From Thozetella sp. PMI_491 (lineage: Eukaryota > Ascomycota > Sordariomycetes > Chaetosphaeriales > Chaetosphaeriaceae), in the NCBI GenBank assembly GCA_021432635.1, contig MU270100.1:124001-188000 (forward strand): 64,000 nt of DNA, in the 5' to 3' direction. Under the pieces are notes generated by a model. It had not been told where the DNA came from and made no database searches. It worked only from the letters and a program-made list of their open reading frames with translations. The translations under genes and the position numbers were made by a program. This document shows, in pieces, positions 1 to 8,969 of this stretch (positions are counted from its first letter, which is position 1; each line of letters begins with the position of its first letter).

Positions 1-3000
1 GTCGGCGGGATTTGAATATGGCCGCGAGACCTGCCCAGTCTTCTTCTCAAACCCGACAGGCCACGGAAATAACCCCCGTAGCCATAGCCAATATCTGAAA
101 GGGCAGAGTAAAACTTGTTCGTATTGACATCTAGCATGTTCGGGGGCTCCGGATCCCCCTTGGGGAGAGTGTCAGGCGAGTGCTTGCCGAGGACAAGTTC
201 AATTTCTGCGCTTGCCATCAAGTTCAGCGGGCCATCGTCTCTCCCTGCTCCTGCCGAGTATGAGAATTGTGCCCGAACCATGTTCGAGTCCACCCTACTT
301 ATTTCGGCGAGTATAACCGTAATTTCCATATCAGCGTTGTCATCATCGAAGATCATAGCCTGGTGTATGTGAAAGCGACGAATCTCCACCAGCCGGACGC
401 TTTCTGCCTCGGCCAGATACGGAGAGCACTCAAGTGCGGTCACGACATAACCGGCGGCCGGGAAAACGGTCTGCCCCTGGATCCGGTGGTCGGCAATCCA
501 TGAGATTTCATTAGGACGCAAAACGTGTCTCCATCTTAGACAGTGTGTTGAGCTGTCAGGGCACATGTGCCCTAGCAGAGGATGAACTCTGGGTTTGCGT
601 CGATGAATGCGTCTTGCCAGCTGCGACTCATGCCAGTAGGCTTTCTCGTGATTCCATCGATACGTGGGCAAGTCCCTCACGAATTGAAAGTTTGCTTTGC
701 CGCTCATCAACTCGTCGTATCGGCTCAGGTCAGCGGCGGCCGGACCTAAGTGAGTCCAGATGGCTCCAAGGGCAGCCGATGTGGTAACCACGGCATCCCG
801 GTCCCTGGAGAGCATTCCATGGTACGTAAGGGTGTCACTCATGATGTCTAAAATGGTTTGGCTGGCCGGCCCCTTGAGCGCAGGGTGTGGTCCGATCTCT
901 AGTACAAGGTTGGGCTTGGAGTTCGACAGCGCATTGCGGAGCGCCTGCTCGAACAGGACTGGCCCGACCATATTATCTATCCAGTACCGCATATCGGAGC
1001 GGAAGCTAGTTCCACCGATACACCCCTGAACGCTCGAAAACCACACGGTACTGGAGGGTGGATTCTGAGTCCGGACGCCACATTCGTTCAGTGAGCGGAA
1101 GTATGGCTCAGAGCAACTGAGCATATGAGGAGAGTGGTATGCCTTATCGACCCTAAGCCGCCGGTGGAATTTCTTTTCGTCCCCGAGGACCAATTCCAGC
1201 TCGCTAATAGCGTCTTCATCACCGGAAAAAGTTACAGTAGAGGGCGCATTGCAAGCTGCGACTACAACGCGTCCAGCAAATTCGGGCAGCGCGCAAAGCT
1301 CCTCAGCGTCTTCCACGGAGGTTCCGGCCGCGAGCATGGCACCTTCGATTCTCTCGCCATTGGGGCTTCGAGCGAGCCTGGAATGTAAGCCACGGTAATA
1401 GGCAATGATAATGGCATCGCGAGCCGAGAGGTGTCCCGCTGCATACGCCGCACCGATCTCCCCGGAGGAGTGGCCCACGACGGCGCGCAGTTCAACTCGA
1501 GCCAGTCGCAGCATGTCTACCAAGACAATCTGAATTGCTGTTGTCAATGGTTGGGATATGGTGGCTTCGTGCAAACGGGATGTTGCCGCGGAGGCTAAAA
1601 GTTCAGCCGTCAGGGACCAGGGGGGGCGGTCTCTCTCCGGCAGCTGACCGAGATAGCTCTCGAGCGCCTCCAGCCGCTGCCTCACAAATGGCGACCTCTC
1701 AACCAGTGCAGCCCCCATACGTGGATATTGTGCGCCCTGGCCTGTGAATATTCCCAAGATCCTGGCCGGTCCCGCTGCTGATAGCGATGCTGTCCTGCTC
1801 CCGAGGCGTCCACTCTCTTGACTTAGCTCGGCTTTGATGCTCGACACCAATTCTCTGAGTGGCCCCGCAGGAAACGAAATCCTGGAAGATAAAACTGATC
1901 TCCGATTCTGTAGTGTCCATGCCAGATCGCGAGAGCTGCAGGACGGCGCGTGCTCCAGAAGATCGAGATGCGCCTTCAAGGACGCTTGCAAGGATTGTTC
2001 GCAACTTGCAGAGAATTGGAAGGGGATGAATCCATCAGACGGTTTATCGTAGCCCAGCTGGCGATCGATGGGTAGGGCGTTCTCGTAGCTCTCTAGAATG
2101 GCGTGGGCGTTCGTCCCGCCGAAGCCGAAGCTATTCACGCTTGCTCGCCGTGGCGCCCCGACGGGGATTTCAGGCCATTTCACTCCAGCGGCCGTGGGGA
2201 TATGGAGGTTGTGGTAGAAAGGGGAGATGCGAGGGTTGAGCTTGTCGAACAGCAAGTTGGGTGGGATGAGAGCGTTCTGCAGTGCTAGTGATGCCTTGAG
2301 GAGCCCGGCAATCCCAGCCGCGCCTTCGGTATGGCCGAGCACTGTCTTTACGGATCCCACGAATAGAGTATTGCTTGGTTCACAATGCTGAGCGCCTTTG
2401 CCAAAAAATGCTTGGTGTATCGCCTCTGCCTCAACCGGGTCCCCAGCCGGAGTTCCCGTCCCATGCGCCTCAAAGTAGTGGCAGCGATCCTCTGCCCGTA
2501 GTGGATCGAGGCCGGCACCCTTATACGTGTCTCGAATCAGACCAGCCTGCGCAGAAGCACTCGGAACGGTAATCCCAGTGGTGGCGCCGTCCTGGTTCAC
2601 TCCGGTCTGTCGAATGATGCACTCGATATGGTCACCGTCTTCGAGGGCAGCACTGAGGGTCTTTAGAACGACAGCAGCTACGCCGTCTCCACGCGCATAG
2701 CCGCTGGCCTTTTCGTCCCACATCCTGCAGCGTGAGTCGGAGGATAGCATCTTGAGCTTGCTCTCCGATACATAATAATCAGGCCCGAGTAGCAGGTTGA
2801 CTCCGCAGGCAAGTGCCATGCGCGAACTACCGGAGCGTAACGCTTGAGCAGCTAGGTGGACGGCCACGAGGCTCGAGGAGCAAGCCGTGTCGATGGTCAT
2901 GGACGGGCCATGCCAGTCAAAGACATAGGAGACGCGGTTAGCCGTGATGCTTCGAAAGACGCCGACTGAGTGATAGGTAGGAAGATTGTCTATATCGCGG

Positions 3001-3419
3001 GAAAGCCGTACTTCATAGTCGCTGCACATTTGGCCAACGTAGACAGCGGTATCACTGCCACGGAGTGTCTGGTGCGGTATCCCGGCTGCCTCCAGGCCCT
3101 CATATACCACCTCGAGCAGCAGGCGCTGCTGTGGATCCATGGCTCGGGCTTCGATAGGTTTAATTCCGAAGAAATGGGTGTCGAAGGCGGCCGGGTCATC
3201 AGAAAGCAAATACGAGTGTAGGACGTTGCTGTGGCCATGGTACTGTGCGTCGGCATGATAGAATCCCTCAGCGCTGAACCGGCTCTCTGGTATTTTGGAG
3301 AGGACATCCCGAGGCTCGCGCAACAACTCCCAAAGCTTCGACGGAGAGGTTGCATCTCCGGCGAAACGGCATGCACTGCCGATAATGGCGATCGGCTCTG
3401 GGATGCGCGAAGACATCAT
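1..3419 (-). CDS. Highly reducing type I polyketide synthase, N-terminal part (KS-AT-DH), 3' end off the window
   Basis: The frame is open without a stop from ATG at 3419 (MMSSRIPEP) to the left edge, about 1,139 codons. The ketosynthase (about residues 8-430) has Cys180 in DTACSSS, His319 in EAHGTGT and His363 in GHTEGAAG. The acyltransferase (about 555-870) has Ser651 in GHSSG. The dehydratase begins near 945 with HPLLG and the catalytic His978 in a DHRIQGQTVFPAAGY motif, and is cut inside its second hot-dog half. In this family MT, ER, KR, ACP and sometimes an NRPS module or reductase follow; none can be seen here. KS motifs look closest to PKSs that pair with a trans enoyl reductase (LovB or PKS-NRPS type), judged from memory only. 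The divergent neighbour at 4131 is such a reductase, so the PKS's own ER is probably inactive. No intron is needed in this part. Confidence 0.95.
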   Translation of the reverse strand, partial: MMSSRIPEPIAIIGSACRFAGDATSPSKLWELLREPRDVLSKIPESRFSAEGFYHADAQYHGHSNVLHSYLLSDDPAAFDTHFFGIKPIEARAMDPQQRLLLEVVYEGLEAAGIPHQTLRGSDTAVYVGQMCSDYEVRLSRDIDNLPTYHSVGVFRSITANRVSYVFDWHGPSMTIDTACSSSLVAVHLAAQALRSGSSRMALACGVNLLLGPDYYVSESKLKMLSSDSRCRMWDEKASGYARGDGVAAVVLKTLSAALEDGDHIECIIRQTGVNQDGATTGITVPSASAQAGLIRDTYKGAGLDPLRAEDRCHYFEAHGTGTPAGDPVEAEAIHQAFFGKGAQHCEPSNTLFVGSVKTVLGHTEGAAGIAGLLKASLALQNALIPPNLLFDKLNPRISPFYHNLHIPTAAGVKWPEIPVGAPRRASVNSFGFGGTNAHAILESYENALPIDRQLGYDKPSDGFIPFQFSASCEQSLQASLKAHLDLLEHAPSCSSRDLAWTLQNRRSVLSSRISFPAGPLRELVSSIKAELSQESGRLGSRTASLSAAGPARILGIFTGQGAQYPRMGAALVERSPFVRQRLEALESYLGQLPERDRPPWSLTAELLASAATSRLHEATISQPLTTAIQIVLVDMLRLARVELRAVVGHSSGEIGAAYAAGHLSARDAIIIAYYRGLHSRLARSPNGERIEGAMLAAGTSVEDAEELCALPEFAGRVVVAACNAPSTVTFSGDEDAISELELVLGDEKKFHRRLRVDKAYHSPHMLSCSEPYFRSLNECGVRTQNPPSSTVWFSSVQGCIGGTSFRSDMRYWIDNMVGPVLFEQALRNALSNSKPNLVLEIGPHPALKGPASQTILDIMSDTLTYHGMLSRDRDAVVTTSAALGAIWTHLGPAAADLSRYDELMSGKANFQFVRDLPTYRWNHEKAYWHESQLARRIHRRKPRVHPLLGHMCPDSSTHCLRWRHVLRPNEISWIADHRIQGQTVFPAAGYVVTALECSPYLAEAESVRLVEIRRFHIHQAMIFDDDNADMEITVILAEISRVDSNMVRAQFSYSAGAGRDDGPLNLMASAEIELVLGKHSPDTLPKGDPEPPNMLDVNTNKFYSALSDIGYGYGGYFRGLSGLRRRLGRSRGHIQIPP

Positions 3420-4130
3420 CTACTATATACCCCTGGCTATTCGGAACTGAGCTCGAGCCGTTTCAAAAATGACAGGTGGCGATGTTCATCGAGCTCGATC
3501 TCTCAACGAACAATCCCATGTCCAAGAGGCCAGGCCATTATATACAAACTATGTGATAGTGTCCGAACAATTTTGAGTCTGCCTCTCAAGTTAACCATAC
3601 CTATTATTGGTCAGGGATGGGATCCAAAACAGGTTTCGCGCCACACCTATAGCGCAGCACCGCAAGGCTTAAGACATATATCTAACCGAAAGTCACGAAA
3701 AGAGTCAAGTGAATCAGCCGCAGGGGAAGCAACTCTATGTTACCAGCCCGATGGGCCCCTCTCGACGAGACCGTGGGCACCAGTTCTGGAAAGGTCTCAG
3801 CCCAGCATCAACCCCTCCTAGGTTCCTACCCGGATGGGCCTCTCTCGACGAGACCGTGGGCACCAGCTCTGGAAAGGTCTCAGCCCAGTATCAACCCATC
3901 CTAGGTTCCTACCCGGATGGGCCTTTCTCGGCGAGACTGTGGAGGCCAGTTCCGGAAAGGTCTCAGCCCACTATCAAAGCATCCTGAACTTGCTTCTTCA
4001 CACTTCGCACTACTGATTTGTTTCTTAGTTGAGAAGAGCGACCTCGCATATATTCGACCCCGAATTGTCCCGCGTCGGGCGAGAGTAGGAAAGATTTCCA
4101 TTATCGTACCTCGAAATTACAAAGCCCACC
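3420..4130. promoter_or_regulatory. Divergent promoter region shared by the PKS and the trans-ER
   Basis: The 711 bp between the two start codons hold no credible gene; the plus-strand open frames here are antisense or repeat-derived. The region carries the 83-bp tandem repeats listed separately and a 12-bp palindrome, ATCGAGCTCGAT, near 3488-3499. Because the genes are transcribed away from each other, elements here could control both. That is inference from layout. Confidence 0.6.
3750..3990. repeat. Three-copy 83-bp tandem repeat in the PKS/ER promoter
   Basis: Copies start at 3750, 3833 and 3916, an exact 83-bp period. Copies 1 and 2 are nearly identical; copy 3 is diverged and loses similarity around 3986. 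Each copy holds the palindrome TCTCGRCGAGA (3760-3770, 3843-3853, 3926-3936) and, about 10 bp on, CCAGNNCTGG, which is imperfect in copy 3. The regularly spaced palindromes resemble a multimerised transcription-factor site, but no factor can be named from sequence alone. Confidence 0.85.
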
Positions 4131-5344
4131 ATGATGAGCTCGAAGGCCGGCTCGTGTGAAATACTAACTCAGACAGCAATAACCCAGTCCACCAACTCGA
4201 CATCTGCTCTACCAGTCCAGATCTCGCAGTTTCTTCCGCTTCCCACCCTACCGCCAACTAAACATCATGTCCTCGTGCGTGTGCTCGCGGTGGCACTGAA
4301 CCCCATCGACTGCAAGATGCCCAGCCATTTTGCGGCGCCTGGCAGCACGCTCGGTTGCGACTTCTGTGGCGTTGTGGAAGTCGGGCCTGGCTTATCCACC
4401 ATAGATGGCAGTCCACATGGTATCCAGGTCGGCGATCGTGTCTGTGGCTATGTCTTCGCTTACAATCCCAGCGAGCGGATAAATGGAGCCTTCGCAGAGT
4501 GGCTTGTGGCAGACGTCCGGCTCCTGCTACGTGTGCCGCCACTATGGAGCGACCTTGATGCTGCTGCGCTTGGTGGAATCGGCTGGGGCGTCCTGGGTCT
4601 CGCCCTCTGGTCCTCAGGAGGACTGGAACTCGAAGGCCGTCCCACCGCTGCGGCCCAAGGCAACGAGAAAATGCCAGTGCTAGTGTACGGTGCCGGGACA
4701 GCAACAGGGACAATGGCATGCCAGCTGCTGAGATTGTGGGTGATGACGAGGGGCCAATGATCCGGTGCATCCTCGCAAGGCTAACTGTGCTCCATATTTA
4801 CAGATCTGGTTACTCCCCCATTGCAATAGCCTCTGCAGCGTCAGCGCCACTAGCCTACCGCTACGGCGCAAGTGCCACAGCTGAGTACACGTCGAAAGCT
4901 TGTGCGGATACAGTGCGCAAGATCGCTGCCCCGATGTCATTGCGACATGCTCTAGACTGCATCACAGATTCGAACTCGGCAGAGATATGCATGGCGGCTC
5001 TGTCTCGCGCCGGTGGGCGGTATACGTGCCTAGAAGCGTTCGAGCCGGCCTGGCGCACGCGGCAGGCAGTACGTGTGACCTCGGTGATGGCATATGAATC
5101 ACTTGGTGTCGACGTCAAACTCGAAGGCAAAAGTTCAGAGAGTTACTCATGTGTTGCCAGCACTAGCAAGCTATGTGAGGCTGTGGGATGGACGGGGGAG
5201 ATGCAACAACTCCTCGATGCTGGTTTGGTGCGGCCGCACCCTATTCGGGAGGTTCCTGGCCGTTGGTCTGGTATTATTGAAGGGCTCCATCAGCTACATC
5301 GAGGCGAAGTTCATGGTGAGAAGCTTGTTGTGAGGATAGCCTAG
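4131..5344 (+). CDS. Trans-acting enoyl reductase (MDR family, LovC-like)
   Basis: Model: join(4131..4735, 4804..5344), 381 aa. The 68-bp intron starts GTGGGT, has branch CTAAC and ends TTTACAG; splicing joins ..LLRL to SGYSP. The N-terminal GroES-like fold carries LNPIDCKMP and GDRVCGY; the nucleotide-binding part has VYGAGTATGTMA. Zinc ligands of true alcohol dehydrogenases are not evident. In known clusters such proteins reduce enoyl intermediates on a PKS with a dead ER domain, docking in trans with NADPH. Head-to-head placement with the PKS strongly supports that role. Length fits the family (about 360-380 aa). Two adjacent ATGs (4131, 4134) are both possible starts. Confidence 0.9.
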
Positions 5345-6163
5345 TTGTAGAGCCATATCATATTTGAACAACTTTCACTTCAGGCGAGCAAACGGATGCA
5401 GCAATCCAAATTTCTATACACCGCACACGAGGATGGAGCCCAAGAGTTGCTTCCTTCCAGAGCCAAGGTCAGAAGAAGTCGATATGACACTCTTTACTAT
5501 TCCATGAGAGCCAGCACTCCTAACGCTATGAGCATCGCGCTTCTGCACTCGAGGCCAAGGACAAGACTTGAGGCTGCCCTGTCTTTCCCTAGAGATGTCT
5601 TGAATCTTCTTACGGGGCGAACTGTATTTCTCCGAGACACGGCGACAACAGTAAAATACCAACAGCATGGAACCATGGTGCCACCGCAGAGTTGTCAGAC
5701 AGGGCGGGCCGTACCGCATCTTAAGATTCAGAAAGTCAACCATTCATGAATGCAAATTCGATCGTTCTTTAGCTATAGTACCGACTATAAGAACCATAAC
5801 CACTTTGATCTTGATCACCTATGATCACCTATCGATGGAAGAACACAACCACGATGATTGTTTTTGGCAAGGCCTACATTTACCTATATATTGCTCCGCA
5901 ACTCCAAATTGGCAAATTGAACCTATTTTCGATTGAAATGAACTATTTTGCAATGCGAGGGTCTCCAGCTTTTCCTTAAATAGAGCTACGAGTAACTACC
6001 AGTTAGTTAAAGTGAAAAATATCCAAAATGTCGGACAGAAGGCCCACATTTCCTAGAGCAACCGGTCAGTGGAGCTGACCAGGGTCAGGTCTGGCTACGT
6101 TAGGGATCTGGCCGTCTCCTAATATGTATATAGCTACGAGTAGCTCTCATTCTTTCCATAGCT
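5345..6163. other. Intergenic, no gene seen
   Basis: Only short frames without recognisable protein features occur here. The sequence turns AT-rich after about 5750. Presumably it holds the 3' UTR of the enoyl reductase. Confidence 0.6.
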
Positions 6164-6830
6164 TCAGCAGCCAGTTACAGTCAATCCATACACCATTGCG
6201 AAACTCCAGTTTGTACGACATGGAGATATATCATACAGTGTGATATCCTGCACCACGCTCACAACATCGACAAGTGGAACAGTGAAATCTGCCCAGCCGT
6301 TTGTGGTGAAATACAGGCTGGGCACGCGGCGCTCAATGACGCTCTTGATGGAATCAGACAGAGTCGCAGCATCAGCCGGCTTGGTGGAGCCTTGGGCTTG
6401 GACAAACCCGCGAACAAAGATTGAGCTTTTCGGCCAAAATGCCTCATTAGTCGGCAGGTACGGAGGCTTTGCCTGGCGCATCTTTCGGCTGTGAAGTCGT
6501 TCCAGTTCACTATATCTCCTGCTTGTCCGCAGTCGCTTTCAGGGCAGATGCGATCCGTGTAGCATGTTTCCTGGGTGATGGCGGCGCCATCGTAGGTGAA
6601 CAACTTATCCATGGTGCTATCTAGCCCAAGGCCATGATTGAATACAATAGATTAAAAGCCTGGAGGCCTGCTCGGGTCCTTGAACTTGATTTACACATAG
6701 TCTGTAAGCTGCTGGTAGCAGTCGATGACAGTGCCACTGGCATCTGTCTTGGCCGTCTCGTCAAAGAAGATGGCGTCAATGCTTATGTTGTACTGGTAGC
6801 CGGGAGCATTCCATCCTTTAGCAGAACGGC
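6164..6830 (-). pseudogene. Decayed spherulin-4-like gene fragment
   Basis: Read on the minus strand, three pieces line up in order with the spherulation-specific family 4 fold. A piece containing IDAIFFDET and YQQLTDYV (about 6690-6830) is followed by TAA stops. A second frame has VFNHGLG and CYTDRIC (about 6490-6650). A shifted frame has PKSSIFVRGF and SLYFTTNGWADF and ends at a stop at 6164. In-frame stops, at least one frame change and a missing N-terminal half argue for a pseudogene rather than introns, as the stop-containing stretches have no plausible intron boundaries. The family assignment rests on remembered motifs (GIFFDE, YFTD). It sits within the polyketide region but is unlikely to contribute. 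Confidence 0.55.
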
Positions 6831-7337
6831 GATTACGGCCAAGCAGGAGTCAGACTATTACAAATTATACTTAAATTCTATTTAGAGACTTCCGTTGCGT
6901 ATGCTTTTACGCGATAATCGTGTGACTATTCACCAGCCACTACGACCACCACTCGAAATCAGGTACCACCCAAAGCGCGTCAGCCCAGTTCCTCATTATT
7001 CTACCGAGTGGCAGCCTAGTTTCAGCCCTTGGAAATATAGGCAGCTTGACTCCGAATTCTCTCCGAATTATTAATTCTTCCTATCAGCTAGGCACTTCCT
7101 TTTATCGGAGTCGGCACTATAAAGCCGAATCTCAACACACCCGAAAGGAGGGGTCGATGGCGACATCTTGGGCTAAGTGACAAAATCACCCCCACCAGTT
7201 TGTCGTTCTATTAGATATAAGACGTTATAACTGCTATTGATGCGCGGCGTGTTGTTTGCATGGCCGAATCATTGTCATATTTATGCCTTTATATATACTT
7301 CAGAGTAACGTGCTGCATTTCCAACTTTTCTACTACC
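6831..7337. other. Intergenic / upstream region of the 2OG oxygenase
   Basis: No gene is seen. An AT-rich stretch with TTTATATATAC near 7289-7299 lies about 40-50 bp before the chosen start of the next gene and could serve as its core promoter or lie in its 5' UTR. Confidence 0.5.
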
Positions 7338-8495
7338 ATGGCCACAGCAGTCATCGAAGGAACCCGGCCTCACTTCTCTACCGAGGGTGCTCATAAGTAC
7401 GATTACAATAATTTGACGCCGTATGTGCACCCGCCCGAGACCAAAGCTGATCTTCCATGGTCTGAACTCGTCACTCTGGACCTGGAAGATTATGGCCGCC
7501 CTGGAGGCAAAGAGCGGCTTGCGAAGCAACTAGAACACGCAGTTCACCACGTTGGATTCTTCTACGTCAAGAACTTTGGTATTCCACAGGACCAAGTTGA
7601 CCAACAATTTACGCTGGCCAAGAACTTTTTTGAACTGCCAGAATCCGAAAAGGAAAAGCACGAGGTCAACTACGCGGCGGCCGACTACAACGGATGGCGC
7701 CGGCCGGGGCGCGCCGTCTCGGGCAACTCCAGGGACAACATTGAGATGTACAATTTCGCCAAGTTCACCAAGGACTTTGAGGGGAAGTACACCCATCCAG
7801 ATCTGATCAAGGCCCACCTTACCGAGATCGAGACCTTCCATCGAGCGCTCCACTCCAATGTTGTGTCGCCCCTGCTGCGCCTCTTTGCCATTGTGCTGCA
7901 GCTACCGGACGAGGAATATCTGGTTCGGCAGCATACCTACGAGAAAAAGAGCGAAGACCACTTCCGCTATATGCTGTACTACCCACGCACCGAAGACGAG
8001 TGGAAAGCCGCCGACTACGGCAAGAAGGGCGGTCACACCGATCTCGGGACCGTAACGCTGCTCTTCCGCCAACCCGTCGCCGGCCTGCAGATCCTCGGCG
8101 AAGATGGCAACTGGACTTGGGTTTCGGCCCAGCCGGGCACTATCACCGTCAACCTCGCCGACACCATCTCACATCTGACGGGCGGGTGGCTCAAGAGCTC
8201 GGTGCATCGCGTCGTTGCGCCGCCGGAGGACCAGAGAGAGTACAAGCGGACGGGTCTGCTCTACTTCGCCCGCCCGCACAACAATACCGTGCTGGAGCCC
8301 ATCACGGACTCGCCAGTCCTGGAGAAGGCCGGCGTGAAGCCCAGATTTGAGAAGCTGGTGACCATGGAGGAGTGGGTCAGAGCGAAGCAGACACTGCAAC
8401 TCAACCCCGAGATCGCCAAGAAGAGATGGGCTGAGAGAGGGGATGGGACAGTCGAGGTGCTGGCCGGGTTCCGGGACCAGAAGTACAAGGAGTAG
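7338..8495 (+). CDS. 2-oxoglutarate/Fe(II)-dependent dioxygenase (isopenicillin-N-synthase-like family)
   Basis: Single exon, 385 aa. The ATG at 7338 (CTACTACCATGGCC) was preferred over the in-frame ATG at 7260 because the extra 26 residues are hydrophobic, unlike family N-termini, and the upstream AT-rich promoter-like sequence falls inside them. The DIOX_N-like half contains VGFFYVKNFGIP. The Fe/2OG core has His233 and Asp235 in GGHTDLG, distal His290 in SSVHRVV and Arg304 in KRTGLLYFARP for 2-oxoglutarate binding. All metal and cosubstrate residues are present, so it should be active. Such enzymes hydroxylate, desaturate or rearrange small molecules. Next to a PKS it is a plausible tailoring enzyme; the substrate is unknown. 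Confidence 0.9.
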   Translation: MATAVIEGTRPHFSTEGAHKYDYNNLTPYVHPPETKADLPWSELVTLDLEDYGRPGGKERLAKQLEHAVHHVGFFYVKNFGIPQDQVDQQFTLAKNFFELPESEKEKHEVNYAAADYNGWRRPGRAVSGNSRDNIEMYNFAKFTKDFEGKYTHPDLIKAHLTEIETFHRALHSNVVSPLLRLFAIVLQLPDEEYLVRQHTYEKKSEDHFRYMLYYPRTEDEWKAADYGKKGGHTDLGTVTLLFRQPVAGLQILGEDGNWTWVSAQPGTITVNLADTISHLTGGWLKSSVHRVVAPPEDQREYKRTGLLYFARPHNNTVLEPITDSPVLEKAGVKPRFEKLVTMEEWVRAKQTLQLNPEIAKKRWAERGDGTVEVLAGFRDQKYKE

Positions 8496-8969
8496 GCCTT
8501 CTACTTACTCCACTGTCATGTGTCGACTATGTCCAAGATTGCCTTTTGGCTGAGTGTATTTTCCCGCAGACTTTCAGCTACTAGATGTAGATTCTTGAGA
8601 AGACTTTTGTCTCTAACGGGGCGATTTAGCCTGATACATTTGGTAGTTGATTCCACTTGTACGTTCGGTTATAGCACCGATTCGGAAGGCGGACCTTGCT
8701 TTATTCCCCCAATATTCCCCATGAATTACCCCAACCCCTGATTTTACGTAAAGGTTGGGCGAAATGCGACCTCTCCCCACAGACGCTAAGAGCCGTTACT
8801 TGCCGAGGATTACTGAGGATTACGGCGTGAGTCACTGGATTTTTGGAGAATTTCGATATTAACGAGTTCTTCCCCCTGCAACAAACATGTAGAAAAAAAA
8901 GTTGCAACAAGAACCCAGCATTCACACGTCGCCAATTCCAACCCGTGCCCAATCGAATCCCTGGGTACG
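8496..8969. other. Intergenic between oxygenase and transporter
   Basis: No coding sequence is recognised. It should contain the oxygenase 3' UTR and the promoter of the transporter that follows on the same strand. Confidence 0.5.

Noticed and set aside
572-574. Apparent TAG stop in the PKS dehydratase region
   Set aside because: It is out of frame. In the frame that carries KS and AT motifs (codons from 3419) the sequence reads on through HPLLG and the DH motif to the window edge.
3231-3821. 196-codon plus-strand frame
   Set aside because: Antisense to the PKS start and running into the tandem repeats; composition unlike a protein.
7260-7337. N-terminal extension of the 2OG oxygenase
   Set aside because: Hydrophobic 26 residues unlike the family, overlapping the promoter-like AT-rich stretch; the ATG at 7338 has better context.
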